From Martinezella hainanensis (GTDB taxonomy: Bacteria; Pseudomonadota; Alphaproteobacteria; Rhizobiales; Rhizobiaceae), in assembly GCF_900094555.1 (NCBI RefSeq), contig NZ_FMAC01000001.1, positions 124,001 through 188,000 on the forward strand: DNA of 64,000 nt, read 5' to 3'. Below, in pieces: positions 26,710-36,949 of the stretch (its first letter is position 1; each line of letters opens with the position of its first letter). The notes below the pieces were generated by a model that saw only the letters and a program-made list of their open reading frames with translations, searched no databases and was not told where the DNA came from. Position numbers and translations under genes: made by a program.

Positions 26710-28101
26710 ATGACCTCCACCCGCACCGAAACCGATACCTTCGGCCCGATCGAAGTCGCCAGCGACCGCTATTGGGGCGCGCAGGCACAGCGATCGCTCG
26801 GCAATTTCAAGATCGGCTGGGAAAAGCAGCCGCTCTCGGTCGTCCGCGCCCTCGGCATCGTCAAACAGGCGGCCGCACGCGCCAATATGGAGCTCGGCCA
26901 ACTGGATCCGGCTCTCGGCAAGACGATCGTCGAGGCGGCGCAGGAAGTCATCGATGGCAAGCTTAACGACCATTTCCCGCTTGTCGTCTGGCAGACCGGC
27001 TCGGGCACGCAGTCGAACATGAATGCCAATGAGGTGATCTCCAACCGTGCAATCGAGATGCTCGGCGGCGCCATGGGCTCGAAGAAGCCCGTGCATCCGA
27101 ACGACCACGTGAACATGAGCCAGTCGTCGAACGATACTTATCCGACGGCCATGCACATCGCCTGCGCCGAGCAGATCGTCCATCACTTGCTGCCGGCCTT
27201 GCAACATCTGCATGCCGCGCTGGAAAAGAAGGTGGCCGACTTCGCCCATATCATCAAGATCGGCCGCACCCACACGCAGGATGCGACACCGCTGACGCTT
27301 GGCCAGGAATTTTCCGGCTATGCCGCCCAGGTCGCCTCCTCGATCAAGCGCATCGAGCTGACCCTGCCGGGCCTTTGCGAACTCGCCCAGGGCGGCACAG
27401 CGGTCGGAACCGGGCTCAACGCGCCGATCGGCTTTGCCGAAAAGGTGGCAGACGAGATCGCCAAGATTACCGGCCTGCCCTTCGTCACGGCCCCGAACAA
27501 GTTCGAGGCGCTGGCCGCGCATGATTCCATGGTCTTCAGCCATGGCGCCATCAATGCGGCCGCAGCGGCACTCTTCAAGATCGCCAACGACATCCGCCTC
27601 CTCGGCTCCGGCCCGCGCTCCGGCCTCGGCGAACTGTCGTTGCCGGAAAACGAGCCAGGCTCCTCGATCATGCCGGGCAAGGTCAACCCGACCCAGTGCG
27701 AAGCGCTGACGCAGGTCTGCATTCAAGTCTTCGGCAACAATGCCGCCCTCACCTTTGCCGGCAGCCAGGGCCATTTCGAGCTCAACGTCTATAATCCGAT
27801 GATGGCCTACAATTTCCTGCAGTCGGTGCAGTTGCTTGGCGACGCCGCCGTCTCCTTCACGGACAATTGCGTGGTCGGCATCGAAGCGCGCGAGGACAAC
27901 ATCAAGGCTGGTCTGGAGCGTTCGCTAATGCTGGTCACCGCACTGGCTCCGAAGATCGGCTACGACAATGCCGCCAAGATCGCCAAGACGGCGCACAAGA
28001 ACGGTACGACCCTGAAGGAAGAGGCGCTGGCGAGCGGGCTGGTTTCGGCCGAAGATTATGATGCGATCGTTCGCCCGGAAACAATGATCGGGCCAAAGTA
28101 G
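26710..28101 (+). CDS. fumC: Class II fumarate hydratase
   Basis: Hydrates fumarate to malate in the TCA cycle; the iron-free, oxygen-stable homotetramer. The 463-residue length equals that of other FumC proteins. The family signature [15 protein letters not shown] is present, together with [13 protein letters not shown], the catalytic-His region [18 protein letters not shown], and [17 protein letters not shown] chose the ATG at 26710 ([16 protein letters not shown]), with AGCAGGA eight bases upstream, over an ATG seven codons earlier. A hairpin terminator follows the stop codon. A class I fumarase gene lies less than 1 kb downstream, so the organism has both types. Confidence 0.96.
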   Translation: MTSTRTETDTFGPIEVASDRYWGAQAQRSLGNFKIGWEKQPLSVVRALGIVKQAAARANMELGQLDPALGKTIVEAAQEVIDGKLNDHFPLVVWQTGSGTQSNMNANEVISNRAIEMLGGAMGSKKPVHPNDHVNMSQSSNDTYPTAMHIACAEQIVHHLLPALQHLHAALEKKVADFAHIIKIGRTHTQDATPLTLGQEFSGYAAQVASSIKRIELTLPGLCELAQGGTAVGTGLNAPIGFAEKVADEIAKITGLPFVTAPNKFEALAAHDSMVFSHGAINAAAAALFKIANDIRLLGSGPRSGLGELSLPENEPGSSIMPGKVNPTQCEALTQVCIQVFGNNAALTFAGSQGHFELNVYNPMMAYNFLQSVQLLGDAAVSFTDNCVVGIEAREDNIKAGLERSLMLVTALAPKIGYDNAAKIAKTAHKNGTTLKEEALASGLVSAEDYDAIVRPETMIGPK

Positions 28102-28122
28102 TATCACCGGATGGAGAGACTT

Positions 28123-28150
28123 CGCCCCAGCGATGGCTGGGGCGTCCTTA
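28123..28150 (+). terminator. Terminator of fumC
   Basis: A 9-bp perfect stem (CGCCCCAGC at 28123-28131, GCTGGGGCG at 28136-28144) with a GATG loop, 21 bp past the fumC stop. The following T-run is weak. Confidence 0.65.
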
Positions 28151-28221
28151 CTGGAAATTCCTCTTTCTATTGACGAGACTCACTAGCGCACAGAACATAA
28201 AGCGAACGAATGGAGGCGCTG

Positions 28222-28782
28222 ATGCCGATAACGACGTCCGACTTTGTTGCGCATGTGCTGGAGAACGAGATCAACAGAGAATTGCTTGTTCGCCTTCCTC
28301 CCCTCAAATTACCGCAATGCGTCCTCACCGCCGGATGTCTGTTTCAAACACTATGGAATTATAGAAGCGGGCGTTCCCCGAACTGGGGCGTCAAAGACTA
28401 CGATATCTTCTATTTCGACGATCGAGATTTGTCGTGGGAAGCCGAAGACGACGTCATTCAGACGGTAAAGCAGGCTCTCGGAAGTCTGTCGGATCGGATG
28501 GAGATTCGAAATCAAGCTCGCGTGCATCTTTGGTATCCGGAAAAATTCGGAAAGCCCTACCCGCCTCTCAAGCGCGTGGAAGAAGGCATTGATCGCTATC
28601 TGATTTCCTGCACTCGCGTCGGCATAAGAGTTGACGACGGAAGCGTGTATGCGCCGGATGGCTTCGATGACATGTGGAACGGCGTATTGCGCGTGAATCC
28701 TGCCAATGTGCAGCCTGATCTCTTCAAACGAAAATGTGTTGATTTCCTGGCTAGATGGCCATGGCTATCTATAAGTGATTGA
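28222..28782 (+). CDS. Nucleotidyltransferase-like protein (COG3575/DUF925 type)
   Basis: A cytoplasmic protein of 186 residues resembling the COG3575 group annotated as nucleotidyltransferase family proteins. Supporting features are the AGCLFQTLWN segment, WGVKDYDIFYFDDRDLSWEAED with closely placed acidic residues that could bind metal, VHLWYPEKFG, and a C-terminal CTRVGIRV ... YAPDGFDDMW ... FKRKCVDFLARWPWL. No substrate is known for the group. I chose the ATG at 28222, five bases after GGAGG, over the ATG at 28210. The base composition is a little less GC-rich than that of the fumarase genes on either side, so it may be a later insertion. Confidence 0.72.
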   Translation: MPITTSDFVAHVLENEINRELLVRLPPLKLPQCVLTAGCLFQTLWNYRSGRSPNWGVKDYDIFYFDDRDLSWEAEDDVIQTVKQALGSLSDRMEIRNQARVHLWYPEKFGKPYPPLKRVEEGIDRYLISCTRVGIRVDDGSVYAPDGFDDMWNGVLRVNPANVQPDLFKRKCVDFLARWPWLSISD

Positions 28783-28941
28783 AGAGCGCTGCAAGTTGGA
28801 TCAAGCGCAGACCTCCTCCTCTGAATAAATCGAGTGACGCTCCGAACAACCAAGCCGCCAACAGCAATTGCTTTTGACGCAAGCCGGATTTAGATCGTTT
28901 CCAAACATCTTCCCCGCCCATACGGCTTGAAAGGTTCCCAC

Positions 28942-30549
<1,608 letters not shown>

Positions 30550-30578
30550 AAATCACCACTTGCGATCGAACATATCGA

Positions 30579-30606
30579 AAGGGGCGCATCGGCGCCCCTT
30601 CTGTAA
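30579..30606 (+). terminator. Terminator of the class I fumarase gene
   Basis: A 9-bp perfect stem (AAGGGGCGC at 30579-30587, GCGCCCCTT at 30592-30600), 30 bp past the stop codon, followed by CTGT; the T-run is short. Confidence 0.65.
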
Positions 30607-30747
30607 AACCGTCCTTCAATTGTAATTATTTCCGAATAAAACCGTAATCACAGAGGATTTTTCACAATCACGCCCTTAATATTTTCTCAAAGAATCTTTG
30701 TATAGATAAAGAAGGGATTTAACCAATACATGTTACGGAGCTCACCG

Positions 30748-31815
30748 ATGAGTACGGCGATTGCGCCCAAGGCGCAAATTCCCGACGTGGCAGGGCAGAT
30801 TACATACGCCATGCGATCCATGGGTGTCGCACCTATTCCGCGCAATTACGAACTTTTCTACGAAGCCTATATCGGCTCCAATCTCGCTCTTACCCGTGAA
30901 CTGGCAGCTCTTGGCAAGAGCGCCACCCAGGAAGAGCTGGACGAGATCGGCGCCAAATATTTTCCGCATCACGCAGGTCGCGTCTTCGATGATGCGCATG
31001 CTCGCCTGACCTCCGAGCTTGACGCGGTCCTGCGCGCGCTGCGCCAGGAGCAGACGACGCTCCTGAGCTACAATCGCCTGCTTGGCGAGACCTGCGAGAG
31101 CATAAGCTCCAGAAGCCATAACAGCGCCGAACTGCTGCGCGGCGCCATCGACATGCTCGCCGCAGCGACGGGCGACACCATGGCTCATGGTGAAAAGACG
31201 GTCGAGAACGTCGCCCAGCGCAGCCAGGAAATGGAGCTGGTCCGCAGGGAGCTGGACGAATACAAGCGCATCGCCAACACCGATGCGCTGACCCGGCTTT
31301 CCAACCGCCGCGCCTTCGAGGACCGGTTGATCTCCATCTTCGACAATCATTTGACCCGCCCCACGACAGCGCTGGTGCTCGCCGACATCGATCACTTCAA
31401 GCGGATCAACGACTCATTCGGCCATCCGGTCGGCGACAAGATCCTCGCGACCGTCGCCTCCATCATCCGCGCCAATGTGCGCCGCGATGTCTTCGTCGCC
31501 CGTATCGGCGGCGAGGAATTCGCTCTGATTCTCGAAGCCACCAGCGTTGAAGATGTCGCAACGGTCTGCGAAAGAATCCGCCGCACGCTAGAGATGACGC
31601 CTTTCAAGAATTCCCGCACTAGGGTCGACTACGGTCCGATCACCCTTTCGCTCGGCATCTGCATGGCCTCGGAAGCAGCCGATTCGGGACAGCTGTATAA
31701 CAAGGCCGATCTGGCCCTTTACTGCGCCAAGAACGCCGGCCGCAACTGCAGCAGCGTCTATCAGGACGGCATGCAGAAGGATTTCACCAAAAGTTGGCTC
31801 ATCTACAAGAATTAG
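30748..31815 (+). CDS. GGDEF diguanylate cyclase
   Basis: A cytosolic protein of 355 residues. The C-terminal GGDEF domain (about residues 190-345) makes cyclic di-GMP from two GTP; its active-site motif GGEEF is intact and preceded by DIDHFKRINDSFGHPVGDKIL. The N-terminal 170 residues are a helical region without a recognised sensor (SMGVAPIPRNYELFYEAYIGS). The inhibitory I-site position reads RRDV rather than RxxD, so classical product inhibition is not expected. I chose the second ATG, at 30748, seven bases after GGAG, over the ATG at 30730. There is no EAL domain and no membrane segment. Confidence 0.9.
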   Translation: MSTAIAPKAQIPDVAGQITYAMRSMGVAPIPRNYELFYEAYIGSNLALTRELAALGKSATQEELDEIGAKYFPHHAGRVFDDAHARLTSELDAVLRALRQEQTTLLSYNRLLGETCESISSRSHNSAELLRGAIDMLAAATGDTMAHGEKTVENVAQRSQEMELVRRELDEYKRIANTDALTRLSNRRAFEDRLISIFDNHLTRPTTALVLADIDHFKRINDSFGHPVGDKILATVASIIRANVRRDVFVARIGGEEFALILEATSVEDVATVCERIRRTLEMTPFKNSRTRVDYGPITLSLGICMASEAADSGQLYNKADLALYCAKNAGRNCSSVYQDGMQKDFTKSWLIYKN

Positions 31816-31869
31816 AATCCGAGCCAACCAACCGCCGGCGCTGCTTTCCCAAGCATGCCGGCGGCTTGT

Positions 31870-32478
31870 TTACCACAGCGTCTTGACCGCCCGCGCCGGC
31901 GCCTCGCGATCATAAGTTTCCTGATCGAAATCGGCCTTTGCAGCCTTGAGCATCATGCCCGGGCTCGGCAGGCTTGTCGGATCGATGAATCGTTCCGCAT
32001 TCCAAAGCTCGGCTCGCATCACCGCCCGCGCGCACTGGAAATACACTTCCTCGATCATGATGACGACGACGCAGCGCGGATGCTTGCCATCCATCTCGAA
32101 ACTGTCGAGCAAAGCCGGCTCGATCGAAACGACCGCACGGCCGTTGAGCCGCATCGTCGTATTCGATCCCGGGATGAGAAACATCAGCGCTACCCGCGGA
32201 TCACGCACGATATTCGCGAGAGAATCGACACGGTTGTTGCCGCGCCAATCCGGCAGATGCAGGGTCTTCTCATCCTCGACGCGGACGACGCCGCCCAGAT
32301 CACCGCGCGGTGAGCAATCCAGCCCCTCCGGCCCGACCGTTGCCAATGCCATGAAGGGCGATGCTTCGATCATCCGGCGATAGAGCGGCGTCAGAACGCT
32401 CGTTACCTTGGTGATCGACGCCTCGCCGGCATCTCCATAGAGCCCCTTCAGTTCCTCGACTGAGGTAACGATACGCAT
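31870..32478 (-). CDS. FMN-binding PPOX-class flavoprotein (pyridoxamine 5'-phosphate oxidase-like)
   Basis: A split-barrel flavin protein of 202 residues from the pyridoxamine-phosphate-oxidase-like superfamily, close to the MSMEG_1061-type group. Features are the core MALATVGPEGLDCSPRGD, the strand LHLPDWRGNNRVDSLANI, PRVALMFLIPG and YFQCARAVMRAELW. These proteins bind FMN or F420, and the physiological substrate is usually unknown. I chose the ATG at 32476-32478, eleven bases after AAGGAGG; the open frame continues far upstream but without family similarity. It follows the alpha/beta hydrolase gene on the same strand with a gap of 58 bp. Confidence 0.82.
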   Translation of the reverse strand: MRIVTSVEELKGLYGDAGEASITKVTSVLTPLYRRMIEASPFMALATVGPEGLDCSPRGDLGGVVRVEDEKTLHLPDWRGNNRVDSLANIVRDPRVALMFLIPGSNTTMRLNGRAVVSIEPALLDSFEMDGKHPRCVVVIMIEEVYFQCARAVMRAELWNAERFIDPTSLPSPGMMLKAAKADFDQETYDREAPARAVKTLW

Positions 32479-32536
32479 GCTGCCTCGCGCCTCCTTGTGG
32501 CGATCTGCCCCAAAAGCCCGCGCGACGCAGATATTG

Positions 32537-33502
32537 CTATGACGAGCGACGCAGCGGGGTTCGGTAAAACGATAGCACCGTCCCGTCATGGTTTTCGAGC
32601 GGATTTTCCTCTTCGACATCTTCGGCAAGGAAACTCTGGATGGCGTCAAACACGGATGCGGCGCTGACGATACGCCGGTGCCCAAAGCCATTGGCCCAGA
32701 AGAGACGGACATGCGCGCCCTCGGCAGCATAGCCGCGCGCATGATCGGCGCCCACTTCCTTGTCGTCCTCGGCATGGATGACGAGAACCGGCCGGCTCGG
32801 ATCGAGCCGGCCATGCTTCTGGTCATAGGAAGCAAGCGTCCTGCCCGTTATCCGGCGAACCTCGTCTTCCAGAGCCGCCTGCGTCGCCGGCCCAAGCCCC
32901 ATCAGGCGGCCAAAATCCTTGAACAGCCAGCCCATGGCGCTCGGCGCGCCGATCAACACCAGTTTGCCCGGCCGAAGCGGCTCGATATCAGGCAGAAAGC
33001 CCGCAGAGGCCAGCGTCAAAGATGCCCCGCCAAAAGAATGCCCGATCGCGGCATCAAAGGCTCCGAAGCGGGCCGAGGCGGCGACGATGGCGGAAACTGC
33101 CAAGCGCACATTCAGGAATCGTCCGTCCGAACGGCCATGCCCGGGAAGATCGAGCGAGATCACTTCCGCCCCTCCGTCGGCAAGGAAAGCAGCAAGCTCG
33201 GACATGTATTCACTGCTGGAACCCCAGCCATGCACAACGAGATAGCGCTTGCGCGATCCTTTGGCTCCACCGTTGAAACGATAGGCCATGACACGACCGC
33301 CCGGAAACGGCAGCATCACCCGCTCTGCCGCCAGAAGACGCTGCCTGCCCTCCATATACGCCGCCTTGGCCTTCGAGCCGCGCGGCCGACGCGATGGCGT
33401 CAGACAGAAAAGCCGGAAGGCCGCCTTGCCGGCAAGCCGCGGAGACAGCCTTTCGAGGCCGGACAAACCCGACCGGGTGACCTTGAGCGCAAAGGATGGC
33501 AT
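32537..33502 (-). CDS. Alpha/beta-fold hydrolase
   Basis: A serine hydrolase of 321 residues. The nucleophile elbow GHSFGG, the oxyanion strand YLVVHGWGSSSEYM, the acid region LVIHAEDDKEVGAD and the terminal GFGHRRIV histidine make a complete catalytic triad. There is no signal peptide. The start is ATG at 33500-33502 (MPSFALKV). It is divergent from a MarR regulator gene 45 bp away, and a double palindrome lies between them, so it is very probably repressed by that regulator and induced by its ligand. The substrate is unknown; esters or aromatic compounds are typical for MarR-linked hydrolases. Confidence 0.87.
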   Translation of the reverse strand: MPSFALKVTRSGLSGLERLSPRLAGKAAFRLFCLTPSRRPRGSKAKAAYMEGRQRLLAAERVMLPFPGGRVMAYRFNGGAKGSRKRYLVVHGWGSSSEYMSELAAFLADGGAEVISLDLPGHGRSDGRFLNVRLAVSAIVAASARFGAFDAAIGHSFGGASLTLASAGFLPDIEPLRPGKLVLIGAPSAMGWLFKDFGRLMGLGPATQAALEDEVRRITGRTLASYDQKHGRLDPSRPVLVIHAEDDKEVGADHARGYAAEGAHVRLFWANGFGHRRIVSAASVFDAIQSFLAEDVEEENPLENHDGTVLSFYRTPLRRSS

Positions 33503-33518
33503 AGTGGGAATCCAATAA

Positions 33519-33554
33519 TGTTCAACTATGAACAATAAAGTACAACGATGAACA
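33519..33554. promoter_or_regulatory. Putative double operator of the MarR regulator
   Basis: A perfect palindrome, TGTTCAACTATGAACA (33519-33534), is followed exactly 20 bp later by a 13-of-16 match, AGTACAACGATGAACA (33539-33554), that covers the marR start codon. The position in the divergent gap and the two-helical-turn spacing fit autoregulation plus control of the hydrolase. Confidence 0.7.
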
Positions 33555-34033
33555 AAAATCAATCCCTTCCCTGGGACCATCCGCGTTTTCGAAGCTGGAT
33601 CGCCGTGGCGCGCGCCTGTCAGCTCATGCAGCAATCACTGGCGCGGGAATTGGCATATCTCGACATAAAGCCGCCGCACCTCGACATCCTGGTCAACCTG
33701 TTTCGTTTCGAAGGGATTTCCCAGCAGGAGCTTGCCCGCAAGCTGCTGGTCGGTCGCTCCAACATGAGCATGCTTCTGCCGCAGATGGAAAAGCGCGGAC
33801 TGATCGAGCGCCGCGGGGACAAGCAGGACAAGCGTGTGCTGCGACTCTATCTGACCGAAGAGGGTCGACGCGTCACGGAAGAGGCCATGACCATCCAGAC
33901 CGCCCTTATCGACCGCATGCTCTCGGATGCGCCGATCGAAGAATGCGAGGCGATTGCCGTGCATATGGAACGCGTCGTCAGCCTGCTGATGCAGGAAGAG
34001 CGTGAGCCGCTGGAGCCCGTCGGCGATCAGTGA
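33548..34033 (+). CDS. MarR-family transcriptional regulator
   Basis: A winged-helix dimeric repressor of 161 residues. The DNA-binding core is clear: GISQQELARKLLVGRSNMSMLLPQMEKRGLIER is the helix-turn-helix, and RRGDKQDKRVLRLYLTEEG is the wing. N- and C-terminal helices form the dimer interface. The start is ATG at 33548 (MNKNQSLPW), which lies inside the second of two operator-like palindromes, implying autoregulation. It is divergent from the alpha/beta hydrolase gene, its likely target. Its 3' end overlaps the end of the convergent ltrA-like gene by 7 bp. Confidence 0.92.
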   Translation: MNKNQSLPWDHPRFRSWIAVARACQLMQQSLARELAYLDIKPPHLDILVNLFRFEGISQQELARKLLVGRSNMSMLLPQMEKRGLIERRGDKQDKRVLRLYLTEEGRRVTEEAMTIQTALIDRMLSDAPIEECEAIAVHMERVVSLLMQEEREPLEPVGDQ

Positions 34034-35226
34034 TCGCCGGTGGAGCGAGCCGGGGGAACCACCCGGCTCAGAGAGGCGAACTCCCAGATCGCAACGACGA
34101 TCAGCACGGCCGTTGCGAGAATGCCGAGCTGGTAAACCACGACCATCGGCAAGGTGAGAAGCAGCAGCGCCAGCCCGACAAGCCCCACCATATGCGACAG
34201 CGGCGGTCGGCCTGTCGTCACACCCTTGAACCACAGGTTTCCGAGCAGGAAGACAAGGGGGCCGCCTAGAATGGCGGCAGCTGCATGCATATCGGCAGGA
34301 TCATGAGGATGCGCAAACAGGAATTCGTCGCCGACGACACTCAGCATGATCCCGGCAAGAATGGCAATATGTGCGTAGGTGAACGCCAGCCGCGCCATGC
34401 TTCCGGGCACGTCGTCGTGCTCGATACGGTGCGCAGCCCTTTCGTGGCCGAACTGAAAATAGATCCACCAGAGCGCGACCGTGCCGACGAAGGCAGTGAT
34501 GAACACCGTGACGATCAAGGGCGTGACCGGCTGTTCGGCAAAGACCTTGCCCGCCTGTAGAACGGCCTCGCCGAGGCAGATGATGATGAAAAGGGCACAA
34601 CGTTCGGCCAGGTGGGCGCCGGAGACATCCCAGTCGGCGGTTGTGGATTGACCGAGACCGGGAACTCGAAACCCGAGCGCGGGAGCCGAATATTCGATGA
34701 CGAGCGCTATCAGCCAGAGTACGAGCCGCGTCTCACCTTCCATCAGCGCACCGGCAATCCAGAATATGCCCGAGAATATGAACCAGCTGCTGATGCGCAG
34801 GAAATTGCGATAGTTGGACCGGCTGGCGTTTCTGAGGGCATAGACCGTGAAGAGCGAGCGCCCGACCTGCATGAAGACGTAGGCACCGGCAAAGAAGATA
34901 GCCTTCTCGCCAAATGCTTCGGGGATCGCAGCCGAGAGAATGAGACCCGCAAACATCAACGTGAACAGCATGATGCGCACCGGCATGCGATCGGGATCGA
35001 GCCAGTTCGTAACCCATGCCGTGCAGACCCAGACCCACCATACCGCAAAGATCAGCATGATCGCCTCCAGCGCGCCCAGCACGGTGAAATGCTCTGCCAG
35101 CGTATGTGCAAGCTGCGAAATCGAGAAAACGAAAACCAGATCGAAAAACAGCTCGACGAAGGAGACCTTGCTCTCGTTCTTGCTGCCCTTGGCGCGAAGC
35201 CAATTTTCCCTACCCCCAAGGATCAT
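34027..35226 (-). CDS. Low temperature requirement A (LtrA) family membrane protein
   Basis: An integral membrane protein of 399 residues with about ten hydrophobic helices. The LtrA family signature VSFVELFFDLVFVFSISQLAH lies near the N terminus, followed by WWVWVCTAWVTNWLDPD and, further on, ALFIIICLGEAVLQAGKVF. The family is named for a Listeria gene needed for growth in the cold; its molecular function is not established. The start is ATG at 35224-35226. Its tail overlaps marR by 7 bp (convergent). Two palindromic repeats lie in the gap upstream. Confidence 0.88.
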   Translation of the reverse strand: MILGGRENWLRAKGSKNESKVSFVELFFDLVFVFSISQLAHTLAEHFTVLGALEAIMLIFAVWWVWVCTAWVTNWLDPDRMPVRIMLFTLMFAGLILSAAIPEAFGEKAIFFAGAYVFMQVGRSLFTVYALRNASRSNYRNFLRISSWFIFSGIFWIAGALMEGETRLVLWLIALVIEYSAPALGFRVPGLGQSTTADWDVSGAHLAERCALFIIICLGEAVLQAGKVFAEQPVTPLIVTVFITAFVGTVALWWIYFQFGHERAAHRIEHDDVPGSMARLAFTYAHIAILAGIMLSVVGDEFLFAHPHDPADMHAAAAILGGPLVFLLGNLWFKGVTTGRPPLSHMVGLVGLALLLLTLPMVVVYQLGILATAVLIVVAIWEFASLSRVVPPARSTGDH

Positions 35227-35261
35227 GCTGCGCCCCTCTTGCCGTTACTGAAGATTGTACC

Positions 35262-35311
35262 AGAGCGTGATGCCGAAAAGTGTAGACGGTTTTCGGACGA
35301 CATCACGCTCT
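35262..35311. repeat. Palindromic intergenic repeat (rhizobial type)
   Basis: Nested inverted repeat: AGAGCGTGATG (35262-35272) pairs with CATCACGCTCT (35301-35311), and CCGAAAA pairs with TTTTCGG inside. Elements with this look recur between genes in rhizobia; copy number here cannot be judged from one window. Confidence 0.65.
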
Positions 35312-35323
35312 ACTTCTTTGATG

Positions 35324-35376
35324 CTAGAGCGGATTCAGATTTTAGGTCGAACAGACCTAAAATCATCCGGCTCTAG
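35324..35376. repeat. Second palindromic repeat overlapping the DUF971 stop codon
   Basis: CTAGAGC...GATTTTAGGTC (35324-35348) pairs with GACCTAAAATC...GCTCTAG (35354-35376), with loop GAACA. The TAG stop of the DUF971 gene (35373-35375, minus) lies in the outer arm. It can also serve as that gene's terminator. Confidence 0.65.
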
Positions 35377-35747
35377 TGCGGCCTTCCGATCGGGTCGCGA
35401 CTGAGACCCTTTTCCTTCAGTTCGGCCTCGTAAGCTGCAAAGAGCTCATGCCCCCTCTCGCCGAGTTCGCGCAGATAGGACCATGTGAAAATGCCCGTAT
35501 CGTGCATGTCGTCGAACCCGATGCGTACGGCATAGTTGCCGGTAGGCGTCATCGACATGATGCCGACATTGCGTTTACCCGGCACGGTAACCTTCTGTCC
35601 CGGTCCGTGTCCCTGCACTTCCGCGGAGGGAGACAGCACACGCAGCATCTCGGCCGGCAAGTCGAAGCTCGCGCCGTTGTCGAACGTCACCACGAGGTGA
35701 CGGCGATCCTTTGAGACCCGCAATTCGGTCGGCCAAACGTCACTCAT
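35373..35747 (-). CDS. DUF971 domain protein
   Basis: A small cytosolic protein of about 124 residues consisting of one DUF971 domain (GBBH-like N-terminal): WPTELRVSKDRRHLVVTFD, then VQGHGPGQKVTVPGKRNVG and IGFDDMHDTGIFTWSYLREL. The conserved His and Asp in HDTGIFTWSYL are typical. DUF971 occurs in gamma-butyrobetaine hydroxylases and in Mrp/ApbC-type Fe-S proteins; alone, its role is not known. The start may be ATG at 35747 (MSDVWPTEL) or the ATG at 35759; neither ribosome site is decisive. It is divergent from moaA, a nearby Fe-S enzyme gene. Confidence 0.85.
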   Translation of the reverse strand: MSDVWPTELRVSKDRRHLVVTFDNGASFDLPAEMLRVLSPSAEVQGHGPGQKVTVPGKRNVGIMSMTPTGNYAVRIGFDDMHDTGIFTWSYLRELGERGHELFAAYEAELKEKGLSRDPIGRPH

Positions 35748-35880
35748 CGATTTTCCCATGCCTTTCAGTGTCTTTCCGAGAATTATGCCGCTACACGTTC
35801 ACACGCAAGTATAATTGAAAGGCATTTTCCTTGACGCAACAATCGCCTATGCACACATTAGTGATGTGACGGAGGTTCGA

Positions 35881-36930
35881 GTGAATAGCATTGTTGGTAC
35901 GATAGGCCGCGCATCGCCGCTGGCAGCAGATAATGGCCCGATGATCGATCCCTTTGGGCGTGCTGTCACCTATCTGCGCGTTTCCGTCACCGACCGCTGC
36001 GACTTCCGCTGCACCTATTGCATGGCCGAGCACATGACCTTTCTGCCCAAGAAGGATCTTCTGACGCTCGAAGAGCTCGACCGGCTCTGTTCCGCCTTTA
36101 TCGCCAAGGGCGTGCGCAAGATCAGGCTCACCGGCGGCGAACCTCTGGTGCGCAAGAACATCATGTTTCTGGTCCGGAAACTCGGCGAGAGCGTGCAGAA
36201 TGGCACGCTCGACGAATTGACCCTGACGACGAATGGCTCTCAGCTCGCCCGCCACGCCGAAGAGCTCTACGATAGCGGCGTGCGGCGCATCAACGTCTCG
36301 CTCGATACGCTCGATCCCGACAAATTCCGCGCGATCACCCGCTGGGGAGATTTCTCCAAGGTGATGGAAGGCGTCGACGCAGCGCAAAAAGCCGGGCTGA
36401 AGATCAAGCTGAATGCCGTCGCGCTCAAAGGCTTCAACGATACCGAAATTCCTGACCTGCTGCGGTTCGCACATGGTCGAGGCATGGATCTGACCGTCAT
36501 CGAGACCATGCCCATGGGCGAGATCGATGAGGATCGTACCGACCAGTATCTACCGCTCTCCGAACTGCGCGCCGATCTCGAGCGTCAGTTCACACTGACC
36601 GACATTCCCTACAAGACGGGCGGCCCTGCCCGCTATGTCGACGTTGCCGAAACCGGCGGCCGCCTAGGCTTCATCACACCGATGACCCATAATTTCTGCG
36701 AGAGCTGCAATCGCGTACGGCTGACCTGCACGGGCACGCTCTATATGTGCCTCGGGCAGAACGACGCAGCCGACCTGCGCACGGCGTTGCGCGCCAGCGA
36801 GGAAGACGCCCTGCTGCATGCAGCAATAGACGAAGCCATTACCCGCAAGCCTAAAGGTCATGACTTCATCATCGACCGCACGCATAACCGCCCGGCGGTC
36901 GCTCGCCACATGAGCGTCACCGGCGGTTAG
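35881..36930 (+). CDS. moaA: GTP 3',8-cyclase (molybdenum cofactor biosynthesis)
   Basis: Radical SAM enzyme of 349 residues that cyclises GTP, the first step of molybdopterin synthesis, in the cytosol. The SAM-cluster motif CDFRCTYC and the GGEPLVRK segment are in the N-terminal half. The second [4Fe-4S] cluster region [13 protein letters not shown] lies near residue 280. The C terminus ends in the double glycine required by MoaA (SVTGG). The start is GTG at 35881, with ACGGAGG five bases upstream, which decides it over the longer open frame. No Moco riboswitch is evident upstream. mobA and mobB lie 5 kb downstream; moaC/moaD/moaE are not in the window. Confidence 0.96.
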   Translation: MNSIVGTIGRASPLAADNGPMIDPFGRAVTYLRVSVTDRCDFRCTYCMAEHMTFLPKKDLLTLEELDRLCSAFIAKGVRKIRLTGGEPLVRKNIMFLVRKLGESVQNGTLDELTLTTNGSQLARHAEELYDSGVRRINVSLDTLDPDKFRAITRWGDFSKVMEGVDAAQKAGLKIKLNAVALKGFNDTEIPDLLRFAHGRGMDLTVIETMPMGEIDEDRTDQYLPLSELRADLERQFTLTDIPYKTGGPARYVDVAETGGRLGFITPMTHNFCESCNRVRLTCTGTLYMCLGQNDAADLRTALRASEEDALLHAAIDEAITRKPKGHDFIIDRTHNRPAVARHMSVTGG

Positions 36931-36949
36931 ACCCACCGAGAACATCAAT

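Noticed and set aside
35760..35880. Possible molybdenum-cofactor riboswitch before moaA
   Set aside because: The leader is about 120 nt and shows none of the conserved stems of that element; only a 10-bp repeat (TGAAAGGCAT on both strands) is seen, which may simply reflect two similar ribosome sites.
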